DNA from: DATFDN01 sp035685165
Lineage (GTDB): Bacteria > Pseudomonadota > Alphaproteobacteria > Acetobacterales > Acetobacteraceae
DNA: 64,000 nucleotides
Assembly: GCA_035685165.1 (NCBI GenBank)
Contig: DASRBI010000004.1
Location: forward strand, 124,001-188,000
Direction of reading: 5' to 3'
Shown here: piece after piece, positions 8,098 through 16,193 of the stretch
How the letters are laid out: each line of letters opens with the position of its first letter
Position numbering within the stretch: the first letter of the stretch is position 1
Translations under genes and position numbers: made by a program
Notes under the pieces: generated by a model
The model's database searches: none
What the model was told of the DNA's origin: nothing
What the model saw: only the letters and a program-made list of their open reading frames with translations

Positions 8098-10422
8098 GTG
8101 CAGGGCGTGCAACGCGCATGGGTGGCGGAGCCTGGCTCCATCGAACGATCGCTGATCGCGCTAGCAAAGGCGCGCAGCCGCGCGGTGGAACACGCGATGC
8201 CTCATGTCCACCGCGCGCGGAACGCGCTTGCGCGCAGCCGCTTTCTGCGCCTGCTTCTGTGGGCGCTCACGCTGCGCCTGCCGGGCGAATTCGGCTACTG
8301 GCTGCGCGCCCGCCGGCTGCGCGGTGGGGGCTTGCCGCGGCGGCGCGGCCGGATGTTCCTTGCCCGCAGCGCCCGCCCGACCGTCTCGGTGGTGATCCCG
8401 AGCTTCGGGCAGGTGAAGCTCACGCTGCGCTGCCTCGCCGCCATCGCCGCCGCCCCGCCGGCCGCCTCGCTCGAGGTGATCGTAGTCGACGATTGCTCGG
8501 CCGATCCTGGGCTCGCCCGGCTGCGCCGGGTGCGCGGGCTCAGACTCGTCAGCACCGAGCGGCGGATGGGCTTCATCGGCGCCGCCAATTACGGGGCGGC
8601 GCTGGCACGCGGAGAGCTTCTGCTCTTCCTCAACAACGATGCGTTCGTCCGCCCGGGCGCCATCGACGCGCTGGCGGATACGCTGCGCGTCCGGCCCGAG
8701 GCCGGCGCCGCCGGGGCGAAGCTTATATATCCCGACGGACGGTTGCAGGAAGCCGGTGGCGTGATCTGGCGCGACGGCAGCGGCTGCAATGTTGGCCGCT
8801 ACGACGACCCCGCCAAGCCCGCCTACAACTATCTGCGCGAAGCCGATTATTGCTCGGCCGCCGCGCTGATGGTCCGGCGCGAGCTGTTCGCCGGGCTCGG
8901 CGGCTTCGATCCCCATTTCGCCCCGGCCTATTACGAGGACACCGATCTTTGCTTCCGCCTGCGGGCGAAGGGCTTCCTCGTGCTCTACCAGCCGCTGGCG
9001 GAGGTGGTGCACATCGAGGGCGCCTCGCATGGCACCGACCGGACGCGCGGCGTGAAGGCGCACCAGGAAACCAACCGCGCCAAGTTCGCCGAACGCTGGG
9101 CCGAGGTGCTGGAGGCGGCGCACCTGCCGCCCGGAAGCAGCCCGGTGTGGGCCCGCGATCGGGCGGCGCGGCAGCTCGTGCTGGTGGTCGATCATCGCCC
9201 GCCGGAGCCCGACCGCGATGCCGGCTCGCAGAACGTCGCCGCGACGATCGCCGCGCTCCAACAGGCCGGGTTCGGCGTCAAGTTCTGGGCGGAAGCGGTG
9301 CGCGACCCCGATTACGTGCACGCGTTGGAACAGCGGGGGGTGGAAGTGAACGCGGGCGATCCGGCTTGCTTCGAAGCGTGGCTTCGGCAGGCGGGGGAGG
9401 CGTTCGACCTCGTGCTGCTCAACCGCCCGCACATCGCCGCCGCCTATCTGGGTCCGCTGCACCGGCACAGCGGCGCCCGCGTTGCCTTTTGCGGCCAGGA
9501 TCTGCACGGGCGGCGCCTCGGAATGCAGGCCGCAATCGCCGGCAACGCCGCACTCGCCGCCGAGGCGGCCCGCATCGAAGGGCTGGAACGGTGGATTTGG
9601 CGCAGCGTCGATGTGAGCCTCTATCTCTCGCAGGAGGAGGCCGCCATCGCCCGCGCGCTCGAACCCGGCGCCCGCATCGCGGTCATGGTGCCCTATTGCT
9701 TCCCGAGCTTCGCCGCGGCCCGCGAGCCGCCGCCGTCCGCCGACCTGCTGTTCGTAGGCGGCTTCGCGCACCAGCCCAACCAGGACGCGATGCGCTGGTT
9801 CGTCGATACGGTGCTGACCAAGGTCACGGCCCGTGTGCCGGCGGCGCGGCTGGTGATCGCGGGATCGGAAATGCCGCAGTCGATCCTGGCGCTGGCCGGC
9901 GAGTTGGTCGCCGTGCTGCCAGACGTGCCGGCCGGGGAGCTGCACGCGCTGCACGCCCGCGCCCGCGTCTCGATCGCGCCGCTGCGCTTCGGCGCCGGCG
10001 TGAAGCTGAAGGTCGTGGAGGCGCTACGCGAGGGCACGCCCCTCGTCACGACCCCGGTCGGCGCGCAGGGCCTCAAGGGACTGGCGGACATCGCCTTTGT
10101 CACCGACGATGCCGATGCGTTCGCCGACCGAATCTGCGCGCTGCTTGAGGACGATGCGCTCTGGGCCGCCCGCTCTGCGGCGCAGATTGCATACGCCCGC
10201 CGCCATTTCGACCAACGCCGCTTCGCCCGCGTGCTCCTGAAGGCGCTCGGCCTCAAGCCGCTGGCGCCGATCCCCGCGCTCACCCGGCGCGCTCCCGGGC
10301 GCCGGCCTCCCCCGCAAGCGGGAGAGGCGGACATACACCTCTCCCGCTGCGCGGGAGAGGTTGGGGTGGCGCAAGCCGCACCGGGTGAGGGCGAGCAACA
10401 CCAGCTGGTGGCGCAGCTTTAA
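8098..10422 (+). CDS. two-domain glycosyltransferase, GT2 plus GT4
   Basis: This encodes 774 residues from a GTG start preceded by GGACGGGG. Residues about 92-330 form a GT2 (GT-A fold) domain with PTVSVVIPSFGQ, the VVDDCS strand and the FLNNDA nucleotide-sugar/metal motif. Residues about 357-725 form a GT4-like (GT-B fold) domain that ends with the family block LRFGAGVKLKVVEALREGTP. Such proteins build surface polysaccharides or O-antigen and usually carry out two sequential transfers; the sugars cannot be predicted. The last roughly 45 residues are not protein-like: they are the translation of a palindromic intergenic element (10279-10391), so the native C-terminus probably lay near LKPLAPIPA. 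Confidence 0.88.
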   Translation: MQGVQRAWVAEPGSIERSLIALAKARSRAVEHAMPHVHRARNALARSRFLRLLLWALTLRLPGEFGYWLRARRLRGGGLPRRRGRMFLARSARPTVSVVIPSFGQVKLTLRCLAAIAAAPPAASLEVIVVDDCSADPGLARLRRVRGLRLVSTERRMGFIGAANYGAALARGELLLFLNNDAFVRPGAIDALADTLRVRPEAGAAGAKLIYPDGRLQEAGGVIWRDGSGCNVGRYDDPAKPAYNYLREADYCSAAALMVRRELFAGLGGFDPHFAPAYYEDTDLCFRLRAKGFLVLYQPLAEVVHIEGASHGTDRTRGVKAHQETNRAKFAERWAEVLEAAHLPPGSSPVWARDRAARQLVLVVDHRPPEPDRDAGSQNVAATIAALQQAGFGVKFWAEAVRDPDYVHALEQRGVEVNAGDPACFEAWLRQAGEAFDLVLLNRPHIAAAYLGPLHRHSGARVAFCGQDLHGRRLGMQAAIAGNAALAAEAARIEGLERWIWRSVDVSLYLSQEEAAIARALEPGARIAVMVPYCFPSFAAAREPPPSADLLFVGGFAHQPNQDAMRWFVDTVLTKVTARVPAARLVIAGSEMPQSILALAGELVAVLPDVPAGELHALHARARVSIAPLRFGAGVKLKVVEALREGTPLVTTPVGAQGLKGLADIAFVTDDADAFADRICALLEDDALWAARSAAQIAYARRHFDQRRFARVLLKALGLKPLAPIPALTRRAPGRRPPPQAGEADIHLSRCAGEVGVAQAAPGEGEQHQLVAQL
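10279..10391. repeat. palindromic REP-like element, copy 1 (inside the end of a coding sequence)
   Basis: The outer arms are CTCACCCGG (10279-10287) and CCGGGTGAG (10381-10389). The inner hairpin is CCTCTCCCGC/GCGGGAGAGG with loop TGC (10338-10360), with a second GC-rich palindrome before it. The same arms and hairpin recur elsewhere in the window. The glycosyltransferase open frame runs straight through it. Confidence 0.8.
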
Positions 10423-10560
10423 CCCGCCCGCCCGTGACCTCCGCCGCGCGGCGGAGTAGAGCAGCCGCGCGATGCCGAACCTGGTTCCGCAGCTCCCCCC
10501 GTCCCCGCCCATCGACCCGCCGGAGCGCCCCTCCGGACAAGCCGGCTGAGGCCGCGCCGC

Positions 10561-12252
10561 ATGGCCCGGGGCGAACGCGAGCAGGCCAGCGCGCGCGCAT
10601 GGCTCGGCGCGCAGAACCGGATCGCCGCCCGGACCGCCCGCCCCGCCATCGCGCTTGGCCTGCTCGGTATCGCCTTGGCGATCGGCCAGGCCTGGTGCGC
10701 CGGCCGGCTGCTCGCCACTGGGCTTGTTTCTCACCGCGTCGCGCTCGCCCCCGGGATCGGCTTCGGCCTGCTCGCGCTCGCCCGCGGCGCGGCCGGCCTT
10801 CTTGCGGAGCGCGCCGCCTTCGAAGCGGGCGCCGTCAACCGCCGCCGCCTGCGAAGCGAAATCCTGGGCAACCTGCTTGCCGCCGGCCCTGCGCTCCTCC
10901 GCAGCCGCCACAGCGGCGAGCTGGCGGCAACCGTGGTGGATCGGGTGGAGGCGCTGGACGGCCTCTTCGCCCGCTGGATGCCCGCCGCCAGCCTCGCCCT
11001 CGCCGGCCCCGTGCTGGTGCTGCTGGCCGCGCTCTGGGCCGACCCCGTCGCCGCCCTCGTGCTCGCCATCTGCGGCCTGTTCGTGCCCCTCGGCATGGCG
11101 CTCGCCGGGATCGGCGCCGCCGCCGCCTCGCGCCGCCAGTTCCTCGCCCTCGCCCGCCTCCAGGCGCGCTTTCTCGACCGTGTGCGCGGCATCGCCACGA
11201 TCGTCATCTACGGCCGCGCCGAGGACGAGGCCCGCTCCCTCGCCGCCGCCGCCGCCGAGCTGCGCCGGCGCACCATGCGCGTGCTACGCGTCGCCTTCCT
11301 TTCCTCCACCATGCTCGACCTCGCCGCCGCAGCGGCGCTGATCGCGCTCGCAGTCCGCTACGGCCTGGCGCTCGCCGCGCACCGCCTGGACCCCGCCGCG
11401 GCCATCTTCGTGCTCCTGCTGGTGCCGGAGTTCTTCGCCCCCCTCCGCGCCTTCGCCGTCGCCTATCAGGACCGTTTCAACGCGCAGGGCGCGGCGGCGG
11501 AGCTGCTGGCACTCCCGCCCGCCCCGGCGCCCGTCCCGCCGCTGCCGCGGGAGGTCCGCACCGTCGCCGCCCAGGGCGTGAGCGTCGCCTTCGAGAATGT
11601 CCGCCTCTTCTGGGACAAAGCGCGCGGTCCGGCGCTGGACGGCCTGAGCTTCCGCGTCGCCGCCGGGGAAACGCTCGTGCTGGCGGGCCCCTCGGGCGCG
11701 GGCAAATCCACCGTGATCGAGATCCTGCTCGGCTTCGTCCGTCCCGATTCCGGACGCGTCACCATCAACGGGGCCGACATCGCCGACCTCGTGCCGCAGG
11801 CGCTCGCCCGCCTCACCGCCTGGGTCGGCCAACGCCCGGTGCTGTTCGCCGCCTCGATCGCGGAGAACATCCGCTTCGCCCGCCCCGAGGCGACCGACGA
11901 GGAGGTGGAGGACGCCGCCGCCGCCGCCCACGTCACGGACTTCGCCGCCACGCTGCCCGAGGGGCTTGAGACAAGGATCGGCGAGGGCGGCTACGGGCTC
12001 TCGGGCGGGCAGGCGCAGCGCATCGCCATCGCCCGCGCGTTCCTCAAGAACGCGCCACTCTTGCTGCTGGACGAGCCGACCGCCCATCTCGACCCCGCCA
12101 CCGAGGCCGACGTGCTGGACAGCCTGCGGAAGCTCGCGCTCGGCCGCACCGTGATCCTCGCCAGCCATTCGGCCGCCGCGCACGAATTCGCCGGCCGCCG
12201 GATCGACCTCCGCGCCGGCCGCGCCGCCGCCCCGGAGCTCCGCACGGCATGA
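10561..12252 (+). CDS. cydD: thiol reductant ABC exporter subunit CydD
   Basis: This 563-residue half-transporter has an N-terminal six-helix membrane domain (about 20-300) and a C-terminal nucleotide-binding domain. It has Walker A GPSGAGKS at about 378, the signature LSGGQ at about 480 and Walker B LLLLDEP at about 501. The QDRFNAQGAAAELL connector is typical of CydD. With CydC it exports cysteine and glutathione to the periplasm, a step needed for cytochrome bd and c-type cytochrome assembly. The stop overlaps the cydC start by four bases (ATGA). No cydAB lies in the window. Confidence 0.9.
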   Translation: MARGEREQASARAWLGAQNRIAARTARPAIALGLLGIALAIGQAWCAGRLLATGLVSHRVALAPGIGFGLLALARGAAGLLAERAAFEAGAVNRRRLRSEILGNLLAAGPALLRSRHSGELAATVVDRVEALDGLFARWMPAASLALAGPVLVLLAALWADPVAALVLAICGLFVPLGMALAGIGAAAASRRQFLALARLQARFLDRVRGIATIVIYGRAEDEARSLAAAAAELRRRTMRVLRVAFLSSTMLDLAAAAALIALAVRYGLALAAHRLDPAAAIFVLLLVPEFFAPLRAFAVAYQDRFNAQGAAAELLALPPAPAPVPPLPREVRTVAAQGVSVAFENVRLFWDKARGPALDGLSFRVAAGETLVLAGPSGAGKSTVIEILLGFVRPDSGRVTINGADIADLVPQALARLTAWVGQRPVLFAASIAENIRFARPEATDEEVEDAAAAAHVTDFAATLPEGLETRIGEGGYGLSGGQAQRIAIARAFLKNAPLLLLDEPTAHLDPATEADVLDSLRKLALGRTVILASHSAAAHEFAGRRIDLRAGRAAAPELRTA

Positions 12253-13880
12253 AGCCGCTCGGCCGCATCCTCTGGCTCTGGCGCGGCCGGGCATTCTGGC
12301 TGCTGCTCGGCCTTGTGGCTTCGCTCGCCGCGGTCGCCGCCGGGGTGGCGCTATCGGCGGTTGCCGGCGCCGTGCTCGGCACGTCTCTGCTGGTAGGCGG
12401 CGCGCTGCTCGCGCCGCTGGCGCTGCGCTGGCTCGGCGTCGCCCGCGTGGTCGGGCGCTACCTGGAACGGCTCCTGACCCACGAAGCCACCTTCCGCGCC
12501 CTCGCCGATCTCCGGGTCTGGTTCTTCCAGGGCCTCGCGCGCGGCGCGGCCGGGGGCCTCGGCTTCCGACAGGCGGGTGACGTGCTGGCGCGGCTCGTGG
12601 GCGACGTGGAGGCGCTGGACGGGCTTTATCTCCGCATCCTCGTGCCCCTTGCCGCCGCCCTGCTGCTCCTGCCCGCGCTCGCGGTGCTGATCGGCGGGCG
12701 CGCCCCCTGGCTCGGCGCCGTCGTTTGCCTCTGCCTCGCGCTCGCGTCCTTCGCCTTGCCCTGGGGCGCGGCGCGGGCGGCGATGGCGGCGGGCGACCGG
12801 CTCGCCGCGACCGAGAGCGGGCTGCGCGTCGCCGCCCTCGACACGTTGACAGGGCTGCGCGAGGTGCGGGCGTTCGGGGCCGAAGGGCGGATGCTCGCCT
12901 TCGTGCAGGCGCGCGAGGCGGCGCTGCTCGCCGCCCAGCGCGAGCTGGCCGGCCGCACCGCCTGGGCCAATGCCGGGGCGCTCCTGTGCGCCCAGGCCGC
13001 GGTGCTGGCGGTGCTGCTGTCCGCCGGCGCCGCACCGGCCGGCGCGGTCGCCGCCGCCTTCCTCACAGTCGCCGCGTTCGAAGCGGTGGGTGGCCTCCCG
13101 CGCGCCGGGGCGCTGGCCGGCCGCGCCGCCGCCGCCGCGCGGCGGGTGTGGGAGTGCGCCGAAACGCCTCCCGCCGTGCCCGAGCCCGCGCACCCGATCC
13201 CGGTCCCGCGCGCCGCCGCGCTGCGCTTCGACGGCGTGCGCTTCCGCTGGCAACCCGATCATCCCCCCGTCTTCGACGGACTCACGCTCGACGTGCCGGA
13301 AGGCGCCCGCGTCGCCCTGCTCGGTCCCTCCGGGTCCGGTAAGTCCACGCTGGCCGCGCTGGCGCTCCGGCTGGTCGCGCCAGAGGCCGGGCGGGTGCGG
13401 CTGGGCGGGACGGACGTCGCCCTGATGGCTTCGGCCGAACTTCGCGCCCGGATCGGTTGGCTGAGCCAAGCGACGCACCTGTTCGACGATACGATCCGCG
13501 CCAACCTCTTGCTCGCCCGGCCCGAGGCCGACGAGGCCGCCCTCTGGGCGGCGCTCGATGCCGCCCAGATCGCCGACACCGTCCGCACGCTCCCCGACGG
13601 GCTCGATACCTGGGTCGGCGAGGGCGGCACGCGCTTCTCGGGCGGCCAGGGCCGCCGGCTTGCGCTTGCCCGCACCCTCCTCTCCCCGGCACCCCTCCTG
13701 ATCCTGGATGAGCCGACCGCCGGGCTCGACGCCGAGACCGAGCGGGCCTTCCTCGCCACGCTCAACGAGGCGGCGGCGGGGCGGACGGTGCTGCTGATCG
13801 CGCACCGGCTGACCGGGGTGGAGCGGCTCGACCGCATCTGGCGCCTCACCGCCGGGCACGCCGTCGCCGCCGCGGGCTAA
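12249..13880 (+). CDS. cydC: thiol reductant ABC exporter subunit CydC
   Basis: This 543-residue partner of CydD has the same half-transporter layout: membrane domain about 10-290, Walker A GPSGSGKS at about 359, signature FSGGQ at about 463 and Walker B LLILDEP at about 484. The membrane part carries LGVARVVGRYLERLLTHEATF, a stretch characteristic of CydC just after the second helix. The ATGA overlap with cydD indicates coupled synthesis of the heterodimer. Immediately downstream lies a 32-bp phased repeat array and then a convergent FAD oxidoreductase gene. Confidence 0.9.
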   Translation: MKPLGRILWLWRGRAFWLLLGLVASLAAVAAGVALSAVAGAVLGTSLLVGGALLAPLALRWLGVARVVGRYLERLLTHEATFRALADLRVWFFQGLARGAAGGLGFRQAGDVLARLVGDVEALDGLYLRILVPLAAALLLLPALAVLIGGRAPWLGAVVCLCLALASFALPWGAARAAMAAGDRLAATESGLRVAALDTLTGLREVRAFGAEGRMLAFVQAREAALLAAQRELAGRTAWANAGALLCAQAAVLAVLLSAGAAPAGAVAAAFLTVAAFEAVGGLPRAGALAGRAAAAARRVWECAETPPAVPEPAHPIPVPRAAALRFDGVRFRWQPDHPPVFDGLTLDVPEGARVALLGPSGSGKSTLAALALRLVAPEAGRVRLGGTDVALMASAELRARIGWLSQATHLFDDTIRANLLLARPEADEAALWAALDAAQIADTVRTLPDGLDTWVGEGGTRFSGGQGRRLALARTLLSPAPLLILDEPTAGLDAETERAFLATLNEAAAGRTVLLIAHRLTGVERLDRIWRLTAGHAVAAAG

Positions 13881-13889
13881 CGCTGCGAG

Positions 13890-14049
13890 CCGGTACAACC
13901 CGGCGCGTCCCCGCCGCGCAGCCGGTACACATCGGGGCGAAATAGCCCCGAACCCGGTACGGAAATCGCCGCGCGGCGCCGTGACCCGGTACAAAATCCC
14001 CGCCATTTCGCCCAAACCCGGTACACAATCAGGCCCGCCGCGCCCGGCG
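13890..14049. repeat. five CCGGTAC motifs at exact 32-bp intervals
   Basis: CCGGTAC begins at 13890, 13922, 13954, 13986 and 14018, so every interval is exactly 32 bp, close to three turns of B-DNA. Four of five copies extend to CCGGTACA. The 24-25 bases between motifs differ from unit to unit. Unit two contains a small perfect hairpin (TCGGGGC at 13932-13938 with GCCCCGA at 13945-13951). The array fills the 195-base gap between the convergent cydC and FAD oxidoreductase genes. Thirty-two is not a multiple of three, so it is not a protein repeat. An operator array or the multi-site end of a transposable element are the two obvious readings. Confidence 0.85.
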
Positions 14050-14075
14050 ATCTCCGAAGGCAGCGCGGCGCCACG

Positions 14076-15182
14076 CTACCCGGTCCGGCTGACCTCGACC
14101 ACGAAATCGGCGATCGCCAGCGAAGCGGTCAGGCCCGGGCTCTCGATCCCGAACAGGTTGATGAGCCCGGGCACGCCGTGCGTCTGCGGGCCCTGGATGA
14201 CGAAGTCCTGGCTGGCAACCGCGGGCGGCACGATCTTCGGGCGGATGCCGGCATAGCCCGGCATCAGCGCCCCGTCCTTGAGATCGGGCCAGTAGCGCCG
14301 CACGGCCGCGTAGAACTTTTCCGCCCGGGCGGGATCGACCGTGTAGTCGATCTTATCGATCCATTCGACATCGGGGCCGAACCGCGCCTGCCCGCCCAAG
14401 TCGATCGTCAGGTGCGTCCCCAGCCCACCCGGCACCGGCACCGGGTAGATCAGCCGCGAAAACGGCGAGCGCCCGGCCAGGGTGAAATAGTTTCCCTTGG
14501 CATAATACGCGGGCGGCACGCGCTCCTGCGGCATCCCCTCGATCCGGGCGGCGAGCGCCGGCGCGTGCAACCCGGCCGAGTTCACCAGCAGCGCGCAGCG
14601 CAGCGTCGTCGGGTCAGTGCCGCCGACATCCACCTCGAGTCCGCCTTCCCGCACCCGCGCGCCGGTCACCGGGCTGAAGAACACCACCGCCGCCCCCGCG
14701 TTCTCCGCGTCGCCTTGCAAGGCCAGCATGAAGGCGTGGCTGTCCACCACGCCGGTTACAGGTGAAAAAAGCGCGCTCGTGCAATGCAAGGCGGGTTCCA
14801 GCGCCAGCGCTTCGGCACGGCTCAGCACCCGCATTCCCTCGACGCCGTTCGCTTCCGCGCGCGCCTTTATTCCGGCGAGACGCGCATCCTCGTCCGCGTT
14901 GGTGGCGACGATCAGCTTGCCGCAATTGTTGAAGGGCACGCCGCGCTCACGGCAATAAGCATAGAGCGCGCGCCGTCCCGCGACGCAGAACCGCGCCATG
15001 AAGCTGGCCGCCGGATAATAGATGCCGGCATGGATCACCTCGCTGTTGCGCGAGGATGTTTCGGTGCCGATACCCTCGGCCTGTTCGAGCACGATCACCT
15101 CGCGCCCGGCCAGCGCCAGCGCGCGCGCCACCGCAAGCCCGACCACGCCCGCCCCCACCACGATGCACTCGACGCTGTCCAC
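14076..15182 (-). CDS. FAD-dependent oxidoreductase, L-2-hydroxyglutarate oxidase-like
   Basis: This 368-residue DAO-family flavoprotein starts with the dinucleotide-binding fold IVVGAGVVGLAVARAL. It carries the SSRNSEVIHAGIYY block, the VVDSHAFMLAL segment and the C-terminal PGYAGIRPKI motif, all typical of L-2-hydroxyglutarate oxidase (LhgO/L2HGDH) and close relatives. It should oxidise a 2-hydroxy acid using FAD, passing electrons to oxygen or a quinone. The exact substrate cannot be fixed from sequence. The GTG at 15182 was chosen because it opens the Rossmann fold and has GGGAGAGG just upstream; a much longer open frame further upstream is antisense to the epimerase gene and not credible. 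Confidence 0.85.
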   Translation of the reverse strand: MDSVECIVVGAGVVGLAVARALALAGREVIVLEQAEGIGTETSSRNSEVIHAGIYYPAASFMARFCVAGRRALYAYCRERGVPFNNCGKLIVATNADEDARLAGIKARAEANGVEGMRVLSRAEALALEPALHCTSALFSPVTGVVDSHAFMLALQGDAENAGAAVVFFSPVTGARVREGGLEVDVGGTDPTTLRCALLVNSAGLHAPALAARIEGMPQERVPPAYYAKGNYFTLAGRSPFSRLIYPVPVPGGLGTHLTIDLGGQARFGPDVEWIDKIDYTVDPARAEKFYAAVRRYWPDLKDGALMPGYAGIRPKIVPPAVASQDFVIQGPQTHGVPGLINLFGIESPGLTASLAIADFVVEVSRTG

Positions 15183-15242
15183 TTGCCTCTCCCTGCCGGC
15201 GCGCGATCTTCGGGGGGCGGCGGGAGAAAGCAAGGAGGCACG

Positions 15243-16121
15243 ATGCTCAGTTTGCGTGCGGGGGAAGCATCCCTGGTGCTGGCGCCCGAAATCGGCGGCG
15301 CGATCGTCGGCTGGACGCTCGGGCGCGATCACGTGCTGCGCCCGCCGCTTTCCGATGCGCTCGTACACGGCGCGGCGCGCGGCATGGCTGCCTATCCGCT
15401 GGTGCCCTACTCGAACCGCATCAAGGATGCCCGCTTCGCCTGGGCCGGGTGTGAGTATCAGCTCGTCCGCAATTTTGGCGACGAGCCGCACGCGATCCAC
15501 GGCGTCGGCTGGACGAGCGTGTGGGACGTAACCGCGCTTTCCGCCGCCGCCGCACGCCTGAGCCTCGCTTGGCGGCCCCAGACCGAGGCGCAGCGCCGCT
15601 CCTGGCCGTTCGCCTTCGACGCCGACTACCGCTACGCGCTCCGCCCCGACGGGCTCGAACTCGAGATGGCGATCACCAGCCGCCACAGCGAGCCCGCGCC
15701 CGCCGGCCTCGGCTTGCATCCTTTCTTTCCGCGCACCGAAGCCGCCACGCTCCGCTTCGCCGCCGCGCGGGTCTGGCGAAACGGCGCCGATCACATGCCT
15801 GCGGCGCTCGTGCCGGTGCCGCCCGAATGGGACCACCGTGCCGCCCGCGCGGTCGGCTCCGCCGCACTCGACAATCTCTTCGAAGCCTGGGACGGCGTCG
15901 CCGAAATCGTGCTGGCGCCGACGCCGGTCCGCGTCCGCCTCAGCGCCGACGCGGCGCTGTGCCGCTTGGTCGTCTATATTCCACCGGGCAAGCCCTACTT
16001 CGCCACCGAGCCGGTCAGCCACGCCACCAACGCGATCAACCGTCCGAACGAGGACACCGGACTTCGCACGCTCGCTCCGGGCGAGACGTTCTCCGCCCAC
16101 ATCGGCTTCAACCTGTTTTGA
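15243..16121 (+). CDS. aldose 1-epimerase family protein
   Basis: This 292-residue galactose mutarotase-like enzyme has the early NRI block (LVPYSNRIKDARF), HAIHGVGWTSVWDV containing the catalytic-histidine region, LGLHPFFP, and a C-terminal glutamate in FATEPVSHATNAIN. It interconverts alpha and beta anomers of an aldose in the cytoplasm. The start at 15243 has a good AGGAGG site. It is divergent from the FAD oxidoreductase with 60 bases between start codons, so they probably share a regulatory region. Confidence 0.9.
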   Translation: MLSLRAGEASLVLAPEIGGAIVGWTLGRDHVLRPPLSDALVHGAARGMAAYPLVPYSNRIKDARFAWAGCEYQLVRNFGDEPHAIHGVGWTSVWDVTALSAAAARLSLAWRPQTEAQRRSWPFAFDADYRYALRPDGLELEMAITSRHSEPAPAGLGLHPFFPRTEAATLRFAAARVWRNGADHMPAALVPVPPEWDHRAARAVGSAALDNLFEAWDGVAEIVLAPTPVRVRLSADAALCRLVVYIPPGKPYFATEPVSHATNAINRPNEDTGLRTLAPGETFSAHIGFNLF

Positions 16122-16135
16122 TCCCGGATGCAGGA

Positions 16136-16164
16136 TTGACTTCCTGTAACCGCAACCGTACGGT
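16136..16164 (+). promoter_or_regulatory. candidate sigma-70 promoter for the GDSL hydrolase
   Basis: TTGACT (16136-16141) is followed after 17 bases by TACGGT (16159-16164), about 30 bases before the start codon. The -35 is close to consensus and the -10 is weak. Confidence 0.35.
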
Positions 16165-16193
16165 CGCGTATCGACCGGAAAGGACGATGCGCA

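Noticed and set aside
10472..10549. A 25-codon proline-rich open frame before cydD as a leader peptide
   Set aside because: It lacks a ribosome site at a proper distance, and such short frames are expected by chance in this GC-rich sequence.
13890..14049. The 32-bp periodic array as a CRISPR
   Set aside because: The conserved part is only 7-8 bases, there are no cas genes, and real repeats are 23-40 bases long.
15183..16100. A long minus-strand extension of the FAD oxidoreductase frame
   Set aside because: It is antisense to the aldose epimerase, which has clear motifs; the flavin-binding fold begins at the GTG at 15182.
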